NCBI GenBank assembly: GCA_020444165.1
Contig: JAHLLK010000009.1
Coordinates: 1-64,000, forward strand
Length of the DNA stretch: 64,000 bases
Direction: 5' to 3'
DNA from: Deltaproteobacteria bacterium
Lineage (GTDB): Bacteria > Desulfobacterota > Desulfarculia > Desulfarculales > Desulfarculaceae
Shown here: positions 19,133 through 27,931 of the stretch, in pieces
How positions within the stretch are numbered: the stretch's first letter is position 1
How the letters are laid out: every line of letters starts with the position of its first letter
The notes under the pieces: generated by a model
Seen by the model: only the letters and a program-made list of their open reading frames with translations
What the model was told of the DNA's origin: nothing
The model's database searches: none
Made by a program: the position numbers and the translations under genes

Positions 19133-21220
19133 ATGAGTGACAAGGTCAGCCTCACTCGCACCATCGCCTTGGTAGGACACGGTGGAGCGGGCAAGACCTC
19201 CTTGGCCGAGGCCATGCTTTTCAACACCAAAGCCATCGACCGCCTGGGCAAGGTGGACAGCGGCACCGCCACTATGGACTTCGAGCCCGAGGAAACCAAA
19301 CGCGGCGGTAGCATCAACGCCGCCTTTGGTCACTACACCCACAAAAAGCATAACGTTCACGTGGTGGATACGCCGGGTGACGACAACTTCCTTTTCGACG
19401 CCGCGGCCGCCCTCAGGGCGGTGGACGGCGCGGTCATGGTGGTGGATGCCATCGACGGGGTGAAGGTCCAGGGCGAGAAAGTCTGGCAATTTGTCAAAGC
19501 CCGTGAACTGCCGACCCTGGTGGTGGTGAACAAGATCGACCGGGAGCGGGCGGACTTTGACAAGGCCGTGGACATGATCCCGGAAATGCTGGGCATCAAG
19601 GCCGTGCGGCTCCAGGTCCCCATCGGCGGCGCCGAGGCCTTCCAGGGCGTGGTGGACCTGTTGAGCGGCAAGGCCTACACCTTTGCCGACGACGGCTCCG
19701 GCAAGATGACCGTGGGCGATGTTCCCGCCGAGCTGGCCGAGGAGGTGGAAGCCGCCCGGGAAACCTTGATCGAGGACATCACCGAAGCCGACGATCAGCT
19801 CATGGAGCGCTACCTGGAGGGCGAGGAGCTGAAGCCCGAGGAGCTGGCCGCCGCCCTGGCCAAAGGCGTGCGCGAGGCCCAGTTCGTGCCGGTGGCCGTG
19901 GTGAGCGCCCTGAAGAACATGGGCGTGCAACCGGTGATGGACCTCATCAACCAGCTTCTGCCCTCCCCGGAACAGGCCAAGCCCGTGGTGGGCACCGACC
20001 TGAAGAGCGGCGAGGAAGTGGTGCGCGAGCCCGATCCCGAGGCGCCCTTCCTGGGCCTGGTCTTCAAGACCGTGGCTGACCCCTTTGCCGGCCGGCTGTC
20101 CATGCTCCGGGTCTTCAGCGGCAAGCTGACCAGCGACATGCAGCTGTTCAACCCCAACCACGACGCCAAGGAGCGCTTCGGGCAGCTCTACTACCAGAGC
20201 GGCAAGTCCCAGAAGACCATCGCCGAGGCCCAGCCCGGCGACATCGTGGCCATCCCCAAGCTGAAGGAGACCGTCACCGGGGACACTCTGTGTGATGAAA
20301 AGGCCGCCCTGCAACTGCCGCCCCTGGACGTGCTGCCCCCGGTGATCAGCTACGCCATCGAGGCCAAGGAAAAGGGCGACGAGGAAAAGGTCTTCGCCGG
20401 CATCAACAAGTTGTTGGAAGAGGACCCCACCCTGCGCCTGGGCCGCGATCCCCAGACCGGCGAGGCCTTGTTGGGCGGCATGGGCAGTGTGCACATCGAG
20501 ACCACCCTGGACCGCCTCCGGCGCAAATTCAGCGTCGAGGTGAACCTGAAGACCCCCAAGGTGCCCTACCGCGAGACCATCAAGGGCAAAACCCGGGTCC
20601 AGGGCCGCTACAAGAAGCAGACCGGCGGCCGCGGCCAGTTCGGCGACACCTGGCTGGAGATCGAGCCGGCCGAGCCGGGCGCGGGCTACGTGTTCGAGGA
20701 CCTCATCGTGGGCGGCGCCATTCCCCGCCAGTACATCCCGGCGGTGGAAAAGGGCATCGGCGAGGCCCTCTTGCAGGGTGTCTTGGCCGGCTATCCCATG
20801 GTGGACATCAAGGTCAAACTGGTGGACGGCTCCTACCACGCGGTGGACAGTTCGGAAATGGCCTTCAAGGTGGCCGGTTCCATGGGCTTCAAGAAGGGGG
20901 CCGTGCAGTGCAAGCCCACCCTGCTGGAGCCGATCATGCTGCTCACGGTCACGGTGCCCGAGGACGCGATGGGCGACGTGATGGGCGACATCTCCTCCCG
21001 GCGCGGCCGGGTGCTGGGCATGGAAGCCAAGGGCTCCTTGCAGGTGATCAAGGCCATGGTGCCCATGGCCGAGGTGCTCACCTACCAGCCCGAGTTGACC
21101 TCCATGACCGGCGGCCGGGGCGCCTTCACCATGGACCTGGACCACTACGAGGAAGTGCCCGGCGACGTGCAGGCCAAGATCGTGGAAGCCTACCAGGCCT
21201 CCAAGGAGGCCGAGAACTAG
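19133..21220 (+). CDS. Elongation factor G paralogue (EF-G2 type)
   Basis: Translational GTPase of 695 aa with the five-domain EF-G layout: G domain (1-280), domain II, then domains III-V including the RYKKQTGGRGQFGD loop and the C-terminal SMTGGRGAFTMDLDHYEEV. It is a paralogue rather than canonical FusA: the P-loop reads GHGGAGKTS instead of AHIDAGKTT, and the G3 motif is DTPGDDNF, so the position of the conserved histidine in DTPGH is D83. NKID is intact. GAGGAG precedes ATG 19133; the 23 in-frame codons upstream are non-coding leader. No ribosomal protein genes are nearby, as expected for an EF-G2. Role in elongation or recycling is unproven. Confidence 0.9.
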   Translation: MSDKVSLTRTIALVGHGGAGKTSLAEAMLFNTKAIDRLGKVDSGTATMDFEPEETKRGGSINAAFGHYTHKKHNVHVVDTPGDDNFLFDAAAALRAVDGAVMVVDAIDGVKVQGEKVWQFVKARELPTLVVVNKIDRERADFDKAVDMIPEMLGIKAVRLQVPIGGAEAFQGVVDLLSGKAYTFADDGSGKMTVGDVPAELAEEVEAARETLIEDITEADDQLMERYLEGEELKPEELAAALAKGVREAQFVPVAVVSALKNMGVQPVMDLINQLLPSPEQAKPVVGTDLKSGEEVVREPDPEAPFLGLVFKTVADPFAGRLSMLRVFSGKLTSDMQLFNPNHDAKERFGQLYYQSGKSQKTIAEAQPGDIVAIPKLKETVTGDTLCDEKAALQLPPLDVLPPVISYAIEAKEKGDEEKVFAGINKLLEEDPTLRLGRDPQTGEALLGGMGSVHIETTLDRLRRKFSVEVNLKTPKVPYRETIKGKTRVQGRYKKQTGGRGQFGDTWLEIEPAEPGAGYVFEDLIVGGAIPRQYIPAVEKGIGEALLQGVLAGYPMVDIKVKLVDGSYHAVDSSEMAFKVAGSMGFKKGAVQCKPTLLEPIMLLTVTVPEDAMGDVMGDISSRRGRVLGMEAKGSLQVIKAMVPMAEVLTYQPELTSMTGGRGAFTMDLDHYEEVPGDVQAKIVEAYQASKEAEN

Positions 21221-21294
21221 GAAGGTAAACGGGATATACCAACCTCTTACCTTCCCCAAGGGCGGTTTGACCCGCCTCCGGCGAGAGACACCAA

Positions 21295-21324
21295 GGGGCC
21301 GGCCCAGCGCCGGTCCCTTTTTTT
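21295..21324 (+). terminator. Intrinsic terminator after the EF-G paralogue
   Basis: GGGGCCGGC pairs with GCCGGTCCC (9-bp stem including one G-U, loop CCAGC) and is followed by seven T residues at 21318-21324. It lies about 75 nt past the EF-G stop codon. Confidence 0.8.
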
Positions 21325-21369
21325 GGTTCCTCCCCAGGCCGCGACCCCGGGAGGCTGCGCGTAGTTGAA

Positions 21370-21419
21370 ACTATAAAGTTTTTTTGGGGAAAGGGGTCTT
21401 CCCCCCCACCCCCCTAAAG
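21370..21419 (+). repeat. G-rich hairpin repeat family, copy 1 (short, degenerate)
   Basis: Carries the family's left flank (AAAGTTTTTTTGGGG) and a shortened G/C-rich core ending in CCCCCCCACCCCCC. Unlike copies at 35709, 50437 and 63788 it lacks the long paired stem, so it looks like a deleted version. It lies between the EF-G terminator and the next gene. Confidence 0.6.
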
Positions 21420-21430
21420 CGAGGTGCGCT

Positions 21431-22465
21431 TTGGCTCACGCGTTCGGCAAGGTGGTGGTGGTGGGCGCCGGAGCCATCGGCGGGCTGACGGCGGGCTATC
21501 TCCAACTGGGCGGCTGTCCGGTGGAACTGGTGGCCAAACACCAGGGGATCGTGGACTTGGCCCGGGACCCCGGCCTGGAGTTGTCCGGGGTCAAGGGCAA
21601 GACCGTGGTCCCGGTGGCGGCCGTGGCCCAGATCGCCCAGCTCACCGGCCCCCTGGACCTGGTGTTCCTGGCCACCAAGGCCACGGACCTGTTGGCCGCG
21701 GCCCGGGGGCTGTTGCCCCTGTTGGCCCCGGACGCCCTGGTGGTTTCCCTCCAGAACGGCCTATGCGAGGAGGCCCTGGCCAAGGTGGTGGGCCGGCAGC
21801 GGGTGGTGGGCTGCGTGGTGGGCTTCGGAGCCACCATGCACGGCCCGGCCCGCCTGGAGATGACCTCGGGCGGCGAGTTCGTCATCGGCTCCCTGGACCC
21901 GCCGGCCGATCCCCGGCTGGAAGCCTTGCGGGGACTCATGAGCCACGTGGTGCCCACCCGGGTCTCGGGCAACATCCTGGGCGAGCTGTTCGCCAAGCTC
22001 ATCATCAACTCCTGCATCACCTCCCTGGGCGCCTTGTGCGGCCTCACCCTGGGGCGCATGCTGGCCCTGGCCCCGGCCCGAAAGCTCTACCTGTCCATCA
22101 TGCGGGAGGCCATGGGCGTGGCCGAAGCCATGGGCATCAAGGTGGAGGCCGGGGCCGGCGGCAAGCTGGATTACTACAAGTACCTGGAGGGGAACCGCGG
22201 CCTGGACGAGCTGAAACGCCATCTGGTGCTCAGGCTGGTGGGCTTCAAGTATCGCCGCCTCAAGTCCTCCAGTTTGCAGTCCCTGGAGCGGGGGCGGCCC
22301 ACGGAGATCGAATATTTCAACGGTTACCTGGCCCAGAAGGCCCGCGACTTGGGGGTGCCGTCGCCGGTGAACCGGGCGGTGACCCGTCTGATCAAGGAGA
22401 TCGAGGCCGGAACCCGGGCCATCGGCCCGGCCAACTTCACGGACCCTTCGCTCAAGGGGTGGTGA
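21431..22465 (+). CDS. 2-dehydropantoate 2-reductase family protein
   Basis: NADPH-dependent reductase (PanE/ApbA family) that reduces ketopantoate to pantoate in coenzyme A synthesis. The 344-aa protein has the Rossmann glycine motif VVVGAGAIGG at the N-terminus, FLATKATD, SLQNGL, the catalytic-lysine helix FAKLIINSCITSLGAL near 187-200, and GRPTEIEYFNGYL near 288. The start is TTG with GAGG 6 nt upstream; no ATG fits. Since several PanE paralogues use other keto acids, the ketopantoate assignment is likely but not certain. Its end overlaps the convergent downstream gene by 14 bp. Confidence 0.87.
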   Translation: MAHAFGKVVVVGAGAIGGLTAGYLQLGGCPVELVAKHQGIVDLARDPGLELSGVKGKTVVPVAAVAQIAQLTGPLDLVFLATKATDLLAAARGLLPLLAPDALVVSLQNGLCEEALAKVVGRQRVVGCVVGFGATMHGPARLEMTSGGEFVIGSLDPPADPRLEALRGLMSHVVPTRVSGNILGELFAKLIINSCITSLGALCGLTLGRMLALAPARKLYLSIMREAMGVAEAMGIKVEAGAGGKLDYYKYLEGNRGLDELKRHLVLRLVGFKYRRLKSSSLQSLERGRPTEIEYFNGYLAQKARDLGVPSPVNRAVTRLIKEIEAGTRAIGPANFTDPSLKGW

Positions 22466-22907
22466 GGTCGGCGCGGAGCTGTGCCAGGGTGTGCTCGGCC
22501 CGGGAGGTGTGGGAGCCGGGCCAGAAGATCTTGCCGCAGGCGGGGCAGCGGGAAAAGGACTCGGCTGTGCTCCACACGAATTCGGGCACCAGGGAGCGGG
22601 CCTGTTTGCGGGACAGGGGCTCCACGGGCAGGTTGCAATCCAGGCAGCGGGTAAAGCAGCGGGCTTCATCCAACTCCAGGCCGGCTTCCTTCATAACCTG
22701 CTTTAACTGTTCAAGCCAACTATCCGAAACAACGTAGATTACGCCAGGCTTACCCACCAGGCTGCGCCGCCGGGTCAACAGGATCTCCCCGGGCTGCAGG
22801 CGGAGCGGCGGCTCGGGCACCATGGGCGCGTCAAAACCCATCAGGCGAAGCCAACGGGCCAGCTTGCCCAGCATGCGCTCGGTGATCAAGCGGTCTACGG
22901 CAGCCAT
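22452..22907 (-). CDS. Mut7-C RNase domain protein with zinc ribbon
   Basis: A 151-aa protein with the Mut7-C layout: N-terminal RLITERMLGKLARWLRLMGFDA, a PIN-like acidic core (the family is related to PIN RNases), and a C-terminal zinc ribbon from CLDC near 93 and CPAC near 121. Members are putative RNases of unknown target found in bacteria and archaea. The gene overlaps the following lipoprotein gene by 13 bp, suggesting one transcription unit with the lipoproteins, and its 3' end overlaps the convergent PanE-like gene. Function beyond predicted RNase is unknown. Confidence 0.85.
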   Translation of the reverse strand: MAAVDRLITERMLGKLARWLRLMGFDAPMVPEPPLRLQPGEILLTRRRSLVGKPGVIYVVSDSWLEQLKQVMKEAGLELDEARCFTRCLDCNLPVEPLSRKQARSLVPEFVWSTAESFSRCPACGKIFWPGSHTSRAEHTLAQLRADLTTP

Positions 22908-23704
22908 CTCACCTCCAACCCGGCCGGGGGCGACACCTCGAACACTCGGCCGTCCAGGGGGCCGTTCAAAGTCAGGGTGTCGTTGATGAGTTTCAGCTTG
23001 CGGTCCTCGCCGTCCTCCACGGACAGGGTGCGGGGATAGGCCCAGGAGAGGAACGGCATGAAATCACTGAATTGGCAGGTCAGGGAGTAACCCCCGTCCC
23101 GCTGGGCGAGCCAGGCCTCCCGCACCGCGTAGTTGGTCAGGTTGGCCACCAGGGTCTCCTTGATCCCCAAGGCCGGCTCGGCCAGGGTGAGCCGCACCTG
23201 TCCCGGCGCCGCCATGCTGACTTCTTCGACGCTGCCCGCCAGATACGGCGCGCTGCCGGTCAACAGGGCGTAGACCTGGGTCGGCTCCAGGGCCAGGCCC
23301 AAAAAGCGGGCCAGATTCCGCCGGCTGGCCGGGCCCACGTAGACCCGGTTTTCCCGGTAGGCGATCACGGTGAGGCGGCCGGCGTCATGCACCAGGAGCA
23401 AGAGGGGCCGGCCAAAGGGGCCCATGATCTCGGCCCGCAGGCGGTCGGGATAGGCCCCCCGGATCAGGTGATCGCCGATCATCTCGCCTTCGGGGCTCTC
23501 GATCTGGACTTCGCCCTGCATGACAAAGTTCTGCACGGCCAGGCGGCGGGCCTCCAGGCTGGCCTTGACCTGGGCTACCTCGGGCGGGCGGCCGATCTGC
23601 ACGCCACCCGGCAAGGGGCCGCAGGCGCCCAACAGGTAGCACAGGGCCGTAAATACAGCCATACGGCCCAGGACTTTCAGCAACGCGGGGGGCGACTCAT
23701 TCAC
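22895..23704 (-). CDS. LolB-like / DUF4292-type lipoprotein
   Basis: Predicted outer-membrane-associated lipoprotein of 269 aa. From the GTG chosen here (overlapping the TPR gene stop by 8 bp) the signal peptide has K10 and R14, a hydrophobic stretch and the lipobox LLGAC with C28. The mature part (RRLAVQNFVMQGEVQIESPEG..., YPDRLRAEIMGPFGRPLLLLVHD, LTVIAYRENRVYVGPAS) is the beta-sheet pattern of LolA/LolB-fold proteins. An ATG at 23662 would shorten the signal and lose its positive charges. Placed after a TPR lipoprotein, it may help insert lipoproteins into the outer membrane (inference). Confidence 0.78.
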   Translation of the reverse strand: MNESPPALLKVLGRMAVFTALCYLLGACGPLPGGVQIGRPPEVAQVKASLEARRLAVQNFVMQGEVQIESPEGEMIGDHLIRGAYPDRLRAEIMGPFGRPLLLLVHDAGRLTVIAYRENRVYVGPASRRNLARFLGLALEPTQVYALLTGSAPYLAGSVEEVSMAAPGQVRLTLAEPALGIKETLVANLTNYAVREAWLAQRDGGYSLTCQFSDFMPFLSWAYPRTLSVEDGEDRKLKLINDTLTLNGPLDGRVFEVSPPAGLEVRWLP

Positions 23705-25439
23705 GCGGGTTGGCGGGTTCCAGGTGCTTCTGGGCTTCCTGAAGCTTGTGGCGGATATCCTTGGGGTGGGCATGCTTCAACTCCAGGGCGTGCTTGTAGG
23801 ACTCCACGGCCAGCTTGTAGCGCTCCAACTTCATGGCCGCGTCCCCGATGTGCTCGGAGATCACTGGGTCCTCCGCCCCGCTGGACTGGGCTTTTTGCAG
23901 GTAGCTGAGCGCCCGGACATAATCGCCTTTTTGGTAGAACACCCAGCCCAGGCTGTCCAGGATGAAGCCGCTGCCCGGCTCCACGGCCAAGGCGCGGCGG
24001 ATCAGGCTCTCCGCCTCGTCCAGGTTGCGGTTCTCCTCGGCCAGCACATAGCCCACGTAGTTGAGCGCCCGGGCGTGGCGGTCATCCAGCTGGATGGCCT
24101 TGCGCATCATGACCATGGCCTCCGGGCGGTGGCCCTGCTTGTCCAGGATGGTGCCCAGGCGGAAGTAGGTCTCGGCGTTGTTGGGCTCCAACTCCAGGGC
24201 CTGACGCAAGAGCTTTTCCGCCTCGGCCAGCTTGCCCTGGGCCTCCTTGATGGCGGCCATGGCCACCAGGAGATCCGAGTCCTTGGGCTTTTCCTCGCGG
24301 GTTTTCCGCAACAGCTCCAAGGCCTGGTCCACCTTGTTCTGCATGAGGAGGATCTCGGCCTGGTGCAGGCGGGCGTCCACGAACATGTCCGAGGTGGCGG
24401 GAACGTCCTCCAGAACCTTCAGGGACTCGCTTTCGTTGCCAGCCTCCTGCAACGAGACGCCCAGATAGAACATGGCCCGGTCGTTGGCCGGCTCATCGGC
24501 CAAAATGGCCCGGAACTCCTCCACCGCCCGCTCAAAACGCTTCTGCTCGAAATACACCAAGCCGATCTTGATGCGGACGTCGGTGTCGTCCTGGCCCGCG
24601 CCCTTCAAAACCGCGAACTCCTGCAGGGCCTGCTGGTAGCGGCCGGTGCGCAGATACAGCCGGCCCAGCCGCTCGTGGGCCAGGGCGGAGTCGGGGTTCT
24701 GCTGCAGGATGTCCTCGTAGATCTTCTCGGCCTGGTTGTTCTTGTGTTGCAGCTCATACACCCGGGCCAACTCGAACATGGCGGCTTGGAAATTGGGCGA
24801 GAGCCCCAGGGCCAGCTTCAGCTCGCGCTCCGCCGCGGTGTAGCGCCGCAGGGTGGAAAGCGCCTGGCCCAGGTAGTAGCGGGCCAGGGCCAGCTTGGGC
24901 CGCTGCTGCACCAGGGCTTCCAAGACCCGTCTGGCCCTCTCCGGGCGGTTGTCGTCCAGGTAGAGCGAGCCCAGGAAAAGCTTGGCTTCCTGCTGCTCGG
25001 GGTCCAGGGTCAGCACCTTTTCAAAGGCGTCGATGGCCGAGGAGACCTCGCGGTTGCTGCTGTAGATGCCGCCCAACAGCTGCCAGCCGTCCAGGAGGTC
25101 AGGGTTCAGCTTGACCGCGGCCAGGGCCTCGGCCTGGGCCTGCTTGGGCTTGCCCAGCTTCACCATGACCTGGGCGACCTCCAGGTGGAGATAACCGCTC
25201 TGGGGATCGGCGGCCGAGGCCTGTTGCAGATAGCTTAGCGCCTGGCCGGCGTGGCCGTGGTCCATTTGCAGCTCAGCCGCCGCAAACAGCGCCATGGCGT
25301 CAGGGGCCTGGGGCTTGGGTGGGGAGGTGGGGAGGGTGGCGGCCGGCTCGATGGGAGCGCAACCGCAGGTCCCGGCCAGAGCCAAAGCTAGAGCCAAGAG
25401 CACCACCGCCCAGGTTTTTGCCAGATACGTGCTTGTCAC
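23697..25439 (-). CDS. TPR-repeat lipoprotein
   Basis: A 580-aa exported protein. The N-terminus (MTSTYLAKTW plus hydrophobic core to C25/C27) is a lipoprotein-like signal, followed by a proline-rich linker to about 45 and then roughly 14 tandem tetratricopeptide repeats filling the remainder (repeated A..Y...L..NP patterns, e.g. ALAHERLGRLYLRTGRYQQA). TPR arrays bind partner proteins. In Desulfobacterota such proteins precede LolB-like lipoprotein genes, as here. No enzymatic domain is present. Promoter probably in the short gap after the sigma factor gene. Confidence 0.88.
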   Translation of the reverse strand: MTSTYLAKTWAVVLLALALALAGTCGCAPIEPAATLPTSPPKPQAPDAMALFAAAELQMDHGHAGQALSYLQQASAADPQSGYLHLEVAQVMVKLGKPKQAQAEALAAVKLNPDLLDGWQLLGGIYSSNREVSSAIDAFEKVLTLDPEQQEAKLFLGSLYLDDNRPERARRVLEALVQQRPKLALARYYLGQALSTLRRYTAAERELKLALGLSPNFQAAMFELARVYELQHKNNQAEKIYEDILQQNPDSALAHERLGRLYLRTGRYQQALQEFAVLKGAGQDDTDVRIKIGLVYFEQKRFERAVEEFRAILADEPANDRAMFYLGVSLQEAGNESESLKVLEDVPATSDMFVDARLHQAEILLMQNKVDQALELLRKTREEKPKDSDLLVAMAAIKEAQGKLAEAEKLLRQALELEPNNAETYFRLGTILDKQGHRPEAMVMMRKAIQLDDRHARALNYVGYVLAEENRNLDEAESLIRRALAVEPGSGFILDSLGWVFYQKGDYVRALSYLQKAQSSGAEDPVISEHIGDAAMKLERYKLAVESYKHALELKHAHPKDIRHKLQEAQKHLEPANPRE

Positions 25440-25489
25440 CGGGTTGTTTCCTGTTCCCAGCGAAATTTAGGGGCGGAGGGGGGGCGTTG

Positions 25490-26590
25490 TCAATCCCCTT
25501 CCACCAGATCAATGAACTGCGCTTCGAAATCCGGTATGCGTTCCCGCATGAAATCCCGCAGTTTTTCCATGAGTCGCACTTGAATCTGGCGGATACGCTC
25601 GCGGCTCACCCCGTGGGTGTCCCCCAGGTCGTTCAGGGTCTCCGGGTTCTCGGCCAGAAGCCGGCGGTCGAGAATGTCCTTTTCCTTGTCGTCCAGGGTT
25701 TCCCGGAAAGCCATGAGTTGTTCGTGGAAAAGGTCCCTAAGCTCCATGGAAGCCAAGTCTTCCTCGGCGGAGAGCTTGTCATCGGGCATGAAACTCTGGT
25801 GGGGCTCGTCCGATTCCTCTCTCACCGGCGCGTCCAGGCTCAGTTCCCAGGAATCCAGCCGCTGCTCCATCTCCACCACATCCCGGATGGGCACCCCCAG
25901 GTTGTCGCTCAACAGGCGGGGCTCCGGGCTTATGCCCTGGGCCAGGAGCTTTTCCTTTTCCTGGCGGAGCTTGTAGAACAGCTTGCGCTGGGCCTGGGTG
26001 GTACCCAAGCGCACCAGGCGCCAGTTGTCCATGATGAACTTCAGGATATAGGCCTTGATCCAGAAAGAGGCGTAGTAGGAGAACTTGATGCCCCGAAAGG
26101 GATCGAACTTCTTGACCGCCTGCAACAAGCCCACGTTGCCCTCCTGGATCAGGTCCAGGAGGTTGCGCATCCAGTAGCGCTGATGATCCATGGCGATCTT
26201 GACCACCAGGCGGAGATTGCTGGTAACCAATTTGGCCGCGGCGTCGGGGTCGCCGGACTCCAGGAACCGCTTGGCCAGGCGTTCCTCTTCCTCGCGGGAA
26301 AGCAGGGGGTACTGGCGGGCTTCCCACAGGTAGCGCTGCAGGGCGTTGACCGGGGCCGGCGGCTGGCCTTGGGCCTCCTCGCCCACCAGGACGGGCAGGG
26401 AGTTGCCCTCCTCGTCCTCTTCCTCCTCGGAGGTCAGGTCCTCGCCGGCGGCGTCGGGAAGGTCTGCCCCCAGGTCGCCGTCCTCCTCGGAGTCCAGCAC
26501 CTCCACCTCATCGGGGGGGCTTTCCTCCCGCACAGGAAGGTCCTCGGTCTCCCGGGGGGAGGCAGGTTTTTTCGCGCGCTTGGCGGTCAT
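25490..26590 (-). CDS. RpoH-type (sigma-32 family) RNA polymerase sigma factor
   Basis: Sigma70-family factor of 366 aa. Residues about 82-366 hold sigma regions 1.2-4.2: NALQRYLWEARQYPLLSREEEERLAKRF, region 2 (LVVKIAMDHQRYW, DLIQEGNVGLLQAVKKFDPFRGIKFSYYASFWIKAYI split by me), the RpoH box QRKLFYKLRQEKE, and region 4 with GVSRERIRQIQ. The first ~80 residues are an unusual extension rich in Glu/Asp and Pro, absent from enterobacterial RpoH (about 284 aa). It probably directs stress or heat-shock transcription; other deltaproteobacterial RpoH-like factors serve development, so the regulon is open. Confidence 0.85.
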   Translation of the reverse strand: MTAKRAKKPASPRETEDLPVREESPPDEVEVLDSEEDGDLGADLPDAAGEDLTSEEEEDEEGNSLPVLVGEEAQGQPPAPVNALQRYLWEARQYPLLSREEEERLAKRFLESGDPDAAAKLVTSNLRLVVKIAMDHQRYWMRNLLDLIQEGNVGLLQAVKKFDPFRGIKFSYYASFWIKAYILKFIMDNWRLVRLGTTQAQRKLFYKLRQEKEKLLAQGISPEPRLLSDNLGVPIRDVVEMEQRLDSWELSLDAPVREESDEPHQSFMPDDKLSAEEDLASMELRDLFHEQLMAFRETLDDKEKDILDRRLLAENPETLNDLGDTHGVSRERIRQIQVRLMEKLRDFMRERIPDFEAQFIDLVEGD

Positions 26591-26931
26591 GCAGTTCGCC
26601 CCGGCCTAACAGAGGGTTGCAAAAGTCCATCCCTGGCGCGCCCGGCATACGGTTTGGCAACCGCCTGCTAAGCTTCAGGTTTGACTCTCCATCCTGCACC
26701 AGGCATCCGCTCCGCGGTCCGGCCCCGGGGCGCGGGCCACGGTTGGGCCAGCCGGCTCCCTTGAAAAAAGCGCCGGCAGGCGGCGCGCCAGGGGCTCGGC
26801 GGTCAGGCTTGCCTGGTGGGATTACCAGCCGATTCAGCAGGCATTTGATGCCCCCGCAGCCCAAAAAACCTGCCATTATAAGAGCATACTAGGCATCTCC
26901 CCCCCCGGCAAGCAAAAAGGAGTCAAGGAGA
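26591..26931. other. Divergent spacer with repeat remnants
   Basis: This 341-nt spacer between the sigma factor gene and a plus-strand hydrolase holds no gene I can support. A TATAAT for the minus strand lies at 26875-26880 without a good -35. The part near 26614-26672 (GTTGCAAAAGTCC ... GGCAACCGCCTGCT) resembles a shortened form of the repeat at 59897-60050, and 26770-26860 is a GC-rich hairpin-forming stretch. AAGGAG lies just before the hydrolase ATG. Confidence 0.4.
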
Positions 26932-27792
26932 ATGCCCCATCCTGATCCAGCCTTCGCGCCGTTGCCCGCGGGATTTTCCCTTTTGTACCTGGAGGTGGCG
27001 GGCCTCCGCCTGGCCCTGGCCCACGGCGGTCAGGGCCCGCCCTTGGTGTTGGTGCACGGCCTGGGCGGCAGCCTGGAGGACTTTTTTCCCCTGCTGCCTT
27101 GGCTGGCCCCGCACCGCACCTGCCTGGCCCTGGATCTGCCCGGCTTCGGCCGCTCGGCCAAGCCGGACACCCCCTATACCATGGCCTGGTTCGCGGAGGT
27201 GCTGGCCGACCTGGCCCGGGAGCTGGGCCTGGGACCCACGGCCTGGCTGGGGCACTCCATGGGGGGGCAGGTCCTCTTGACCCTGGCGACCCGCCGCCCC
27301 GCCCGGGTGGCCGGCCTGGGCCTCATCTGCCCGGCCGGGGGCATGGGCCGCTCCCTGGGGCGGCGGGTTCTCCTCCGGGCGGCTGTCTGCCCCGGGGAGC
27401 GCACCTGGCTGGTGCGGCCGAACCTGGCTCCCCTGGTGGCGGGCCGGGTATACAGCTGGCGGAACGACCCTACCCGTCCGGCCCTGGCCGCCCGGCTCAC
27501 CGCCCGTTGGTCCCGGGAGGACCGGCCGCACCTGGAACGCGCCCTGGTCCGGGCGGCCCGGGCCACCCTCAGCGCCTCCGGCCGGCCCCCGGGAGACCTG
27601 CCGGAGGTCCCGCTCCTGATCATCGGCGGCCGGGACGACACGGTTATCCAGCCCCGGGAAATCTCGCGTTTGGCGGCGCAAATCGGGGCGCGCGCCCGCC
27701 TGGCCTGGCTGCCCGGCACCCACATGCTGCCCTATACCCACGCCGCTTCCCTGGCCGGCCTGCTTTTGCCGTTTTTCCGTTACGTCATTTGA
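26932..27792 (+). CDS. Alpha/beta hydrolase
   Basis: Alpha/beta-hydrolase fold enzyme of 286 aa. The oxyanion HG motif is at VLVHGLGGS (40-47), the nucleophile S109 in LGHSMGG, the acid Asp in IGGRDDTVIQP near 242, and the His in GTHMLPYTH near 263-269, so the catalytic triad is complete. A cap domain with basic helices occupies about 130-205. The substrate cannot be inferred; relatives include esterases and C-C bond hydrolases. Strong ribosome binding site upstream. It stands alone, about 140 nt before mgtE. Confidence 0.85.
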   Translation: MPHPDPAFAPLPAGFSLLYLEVAGLRLALAHGGQGPPLVLVHGLGGSLEDFFPLLPWLAPHRTCLALDLPGFGRSAKPDTPYTMAWFAEVLADLARELGLGPTAWLGHSMGGQVLLTLATRRPARVAGLGLICPAGGMGRSLGRRVLLRAAVCPGERTWLVRPNLAPLVAGRVYSWRNDPTRPALAARLTARWSREDRPHLERALVRAARATLSASGRPPGDLPEVPLLIIGGRDDTVIQPREISRLAAQIGARARLAWLPGTHMLPYTHAASLAGLLLPFFRYVI

Positions 27793-27931
27793 CTTACCAG
27801 CCCAGGCTGTGTATGTAGTCTTAGCTAAACGTGTTAAAGGCCAGCCGGGTTTCACCCGCCCTTGACCGGAGTTTTCCCCCTCCGCTCCGACGGATGCTTT
27901 CCCACCTTTATTGGTCAGCCGGAGAAGATGC

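Noticed and set aside
19109..21259. 716-codon minus-strand frame opposite the EF-G paralogue
   Set aside because: Antisense shadow of EF-G, which has complete family motifs; no promoter or ribosome binding site on the minus strand.
21370..21419. Terminator at hairpin repeat copy 1
   Set aside because: A proper terminator with T7 already lies at 21295-21324, and this repeat has its T run before, not after, the G/C-rich part.
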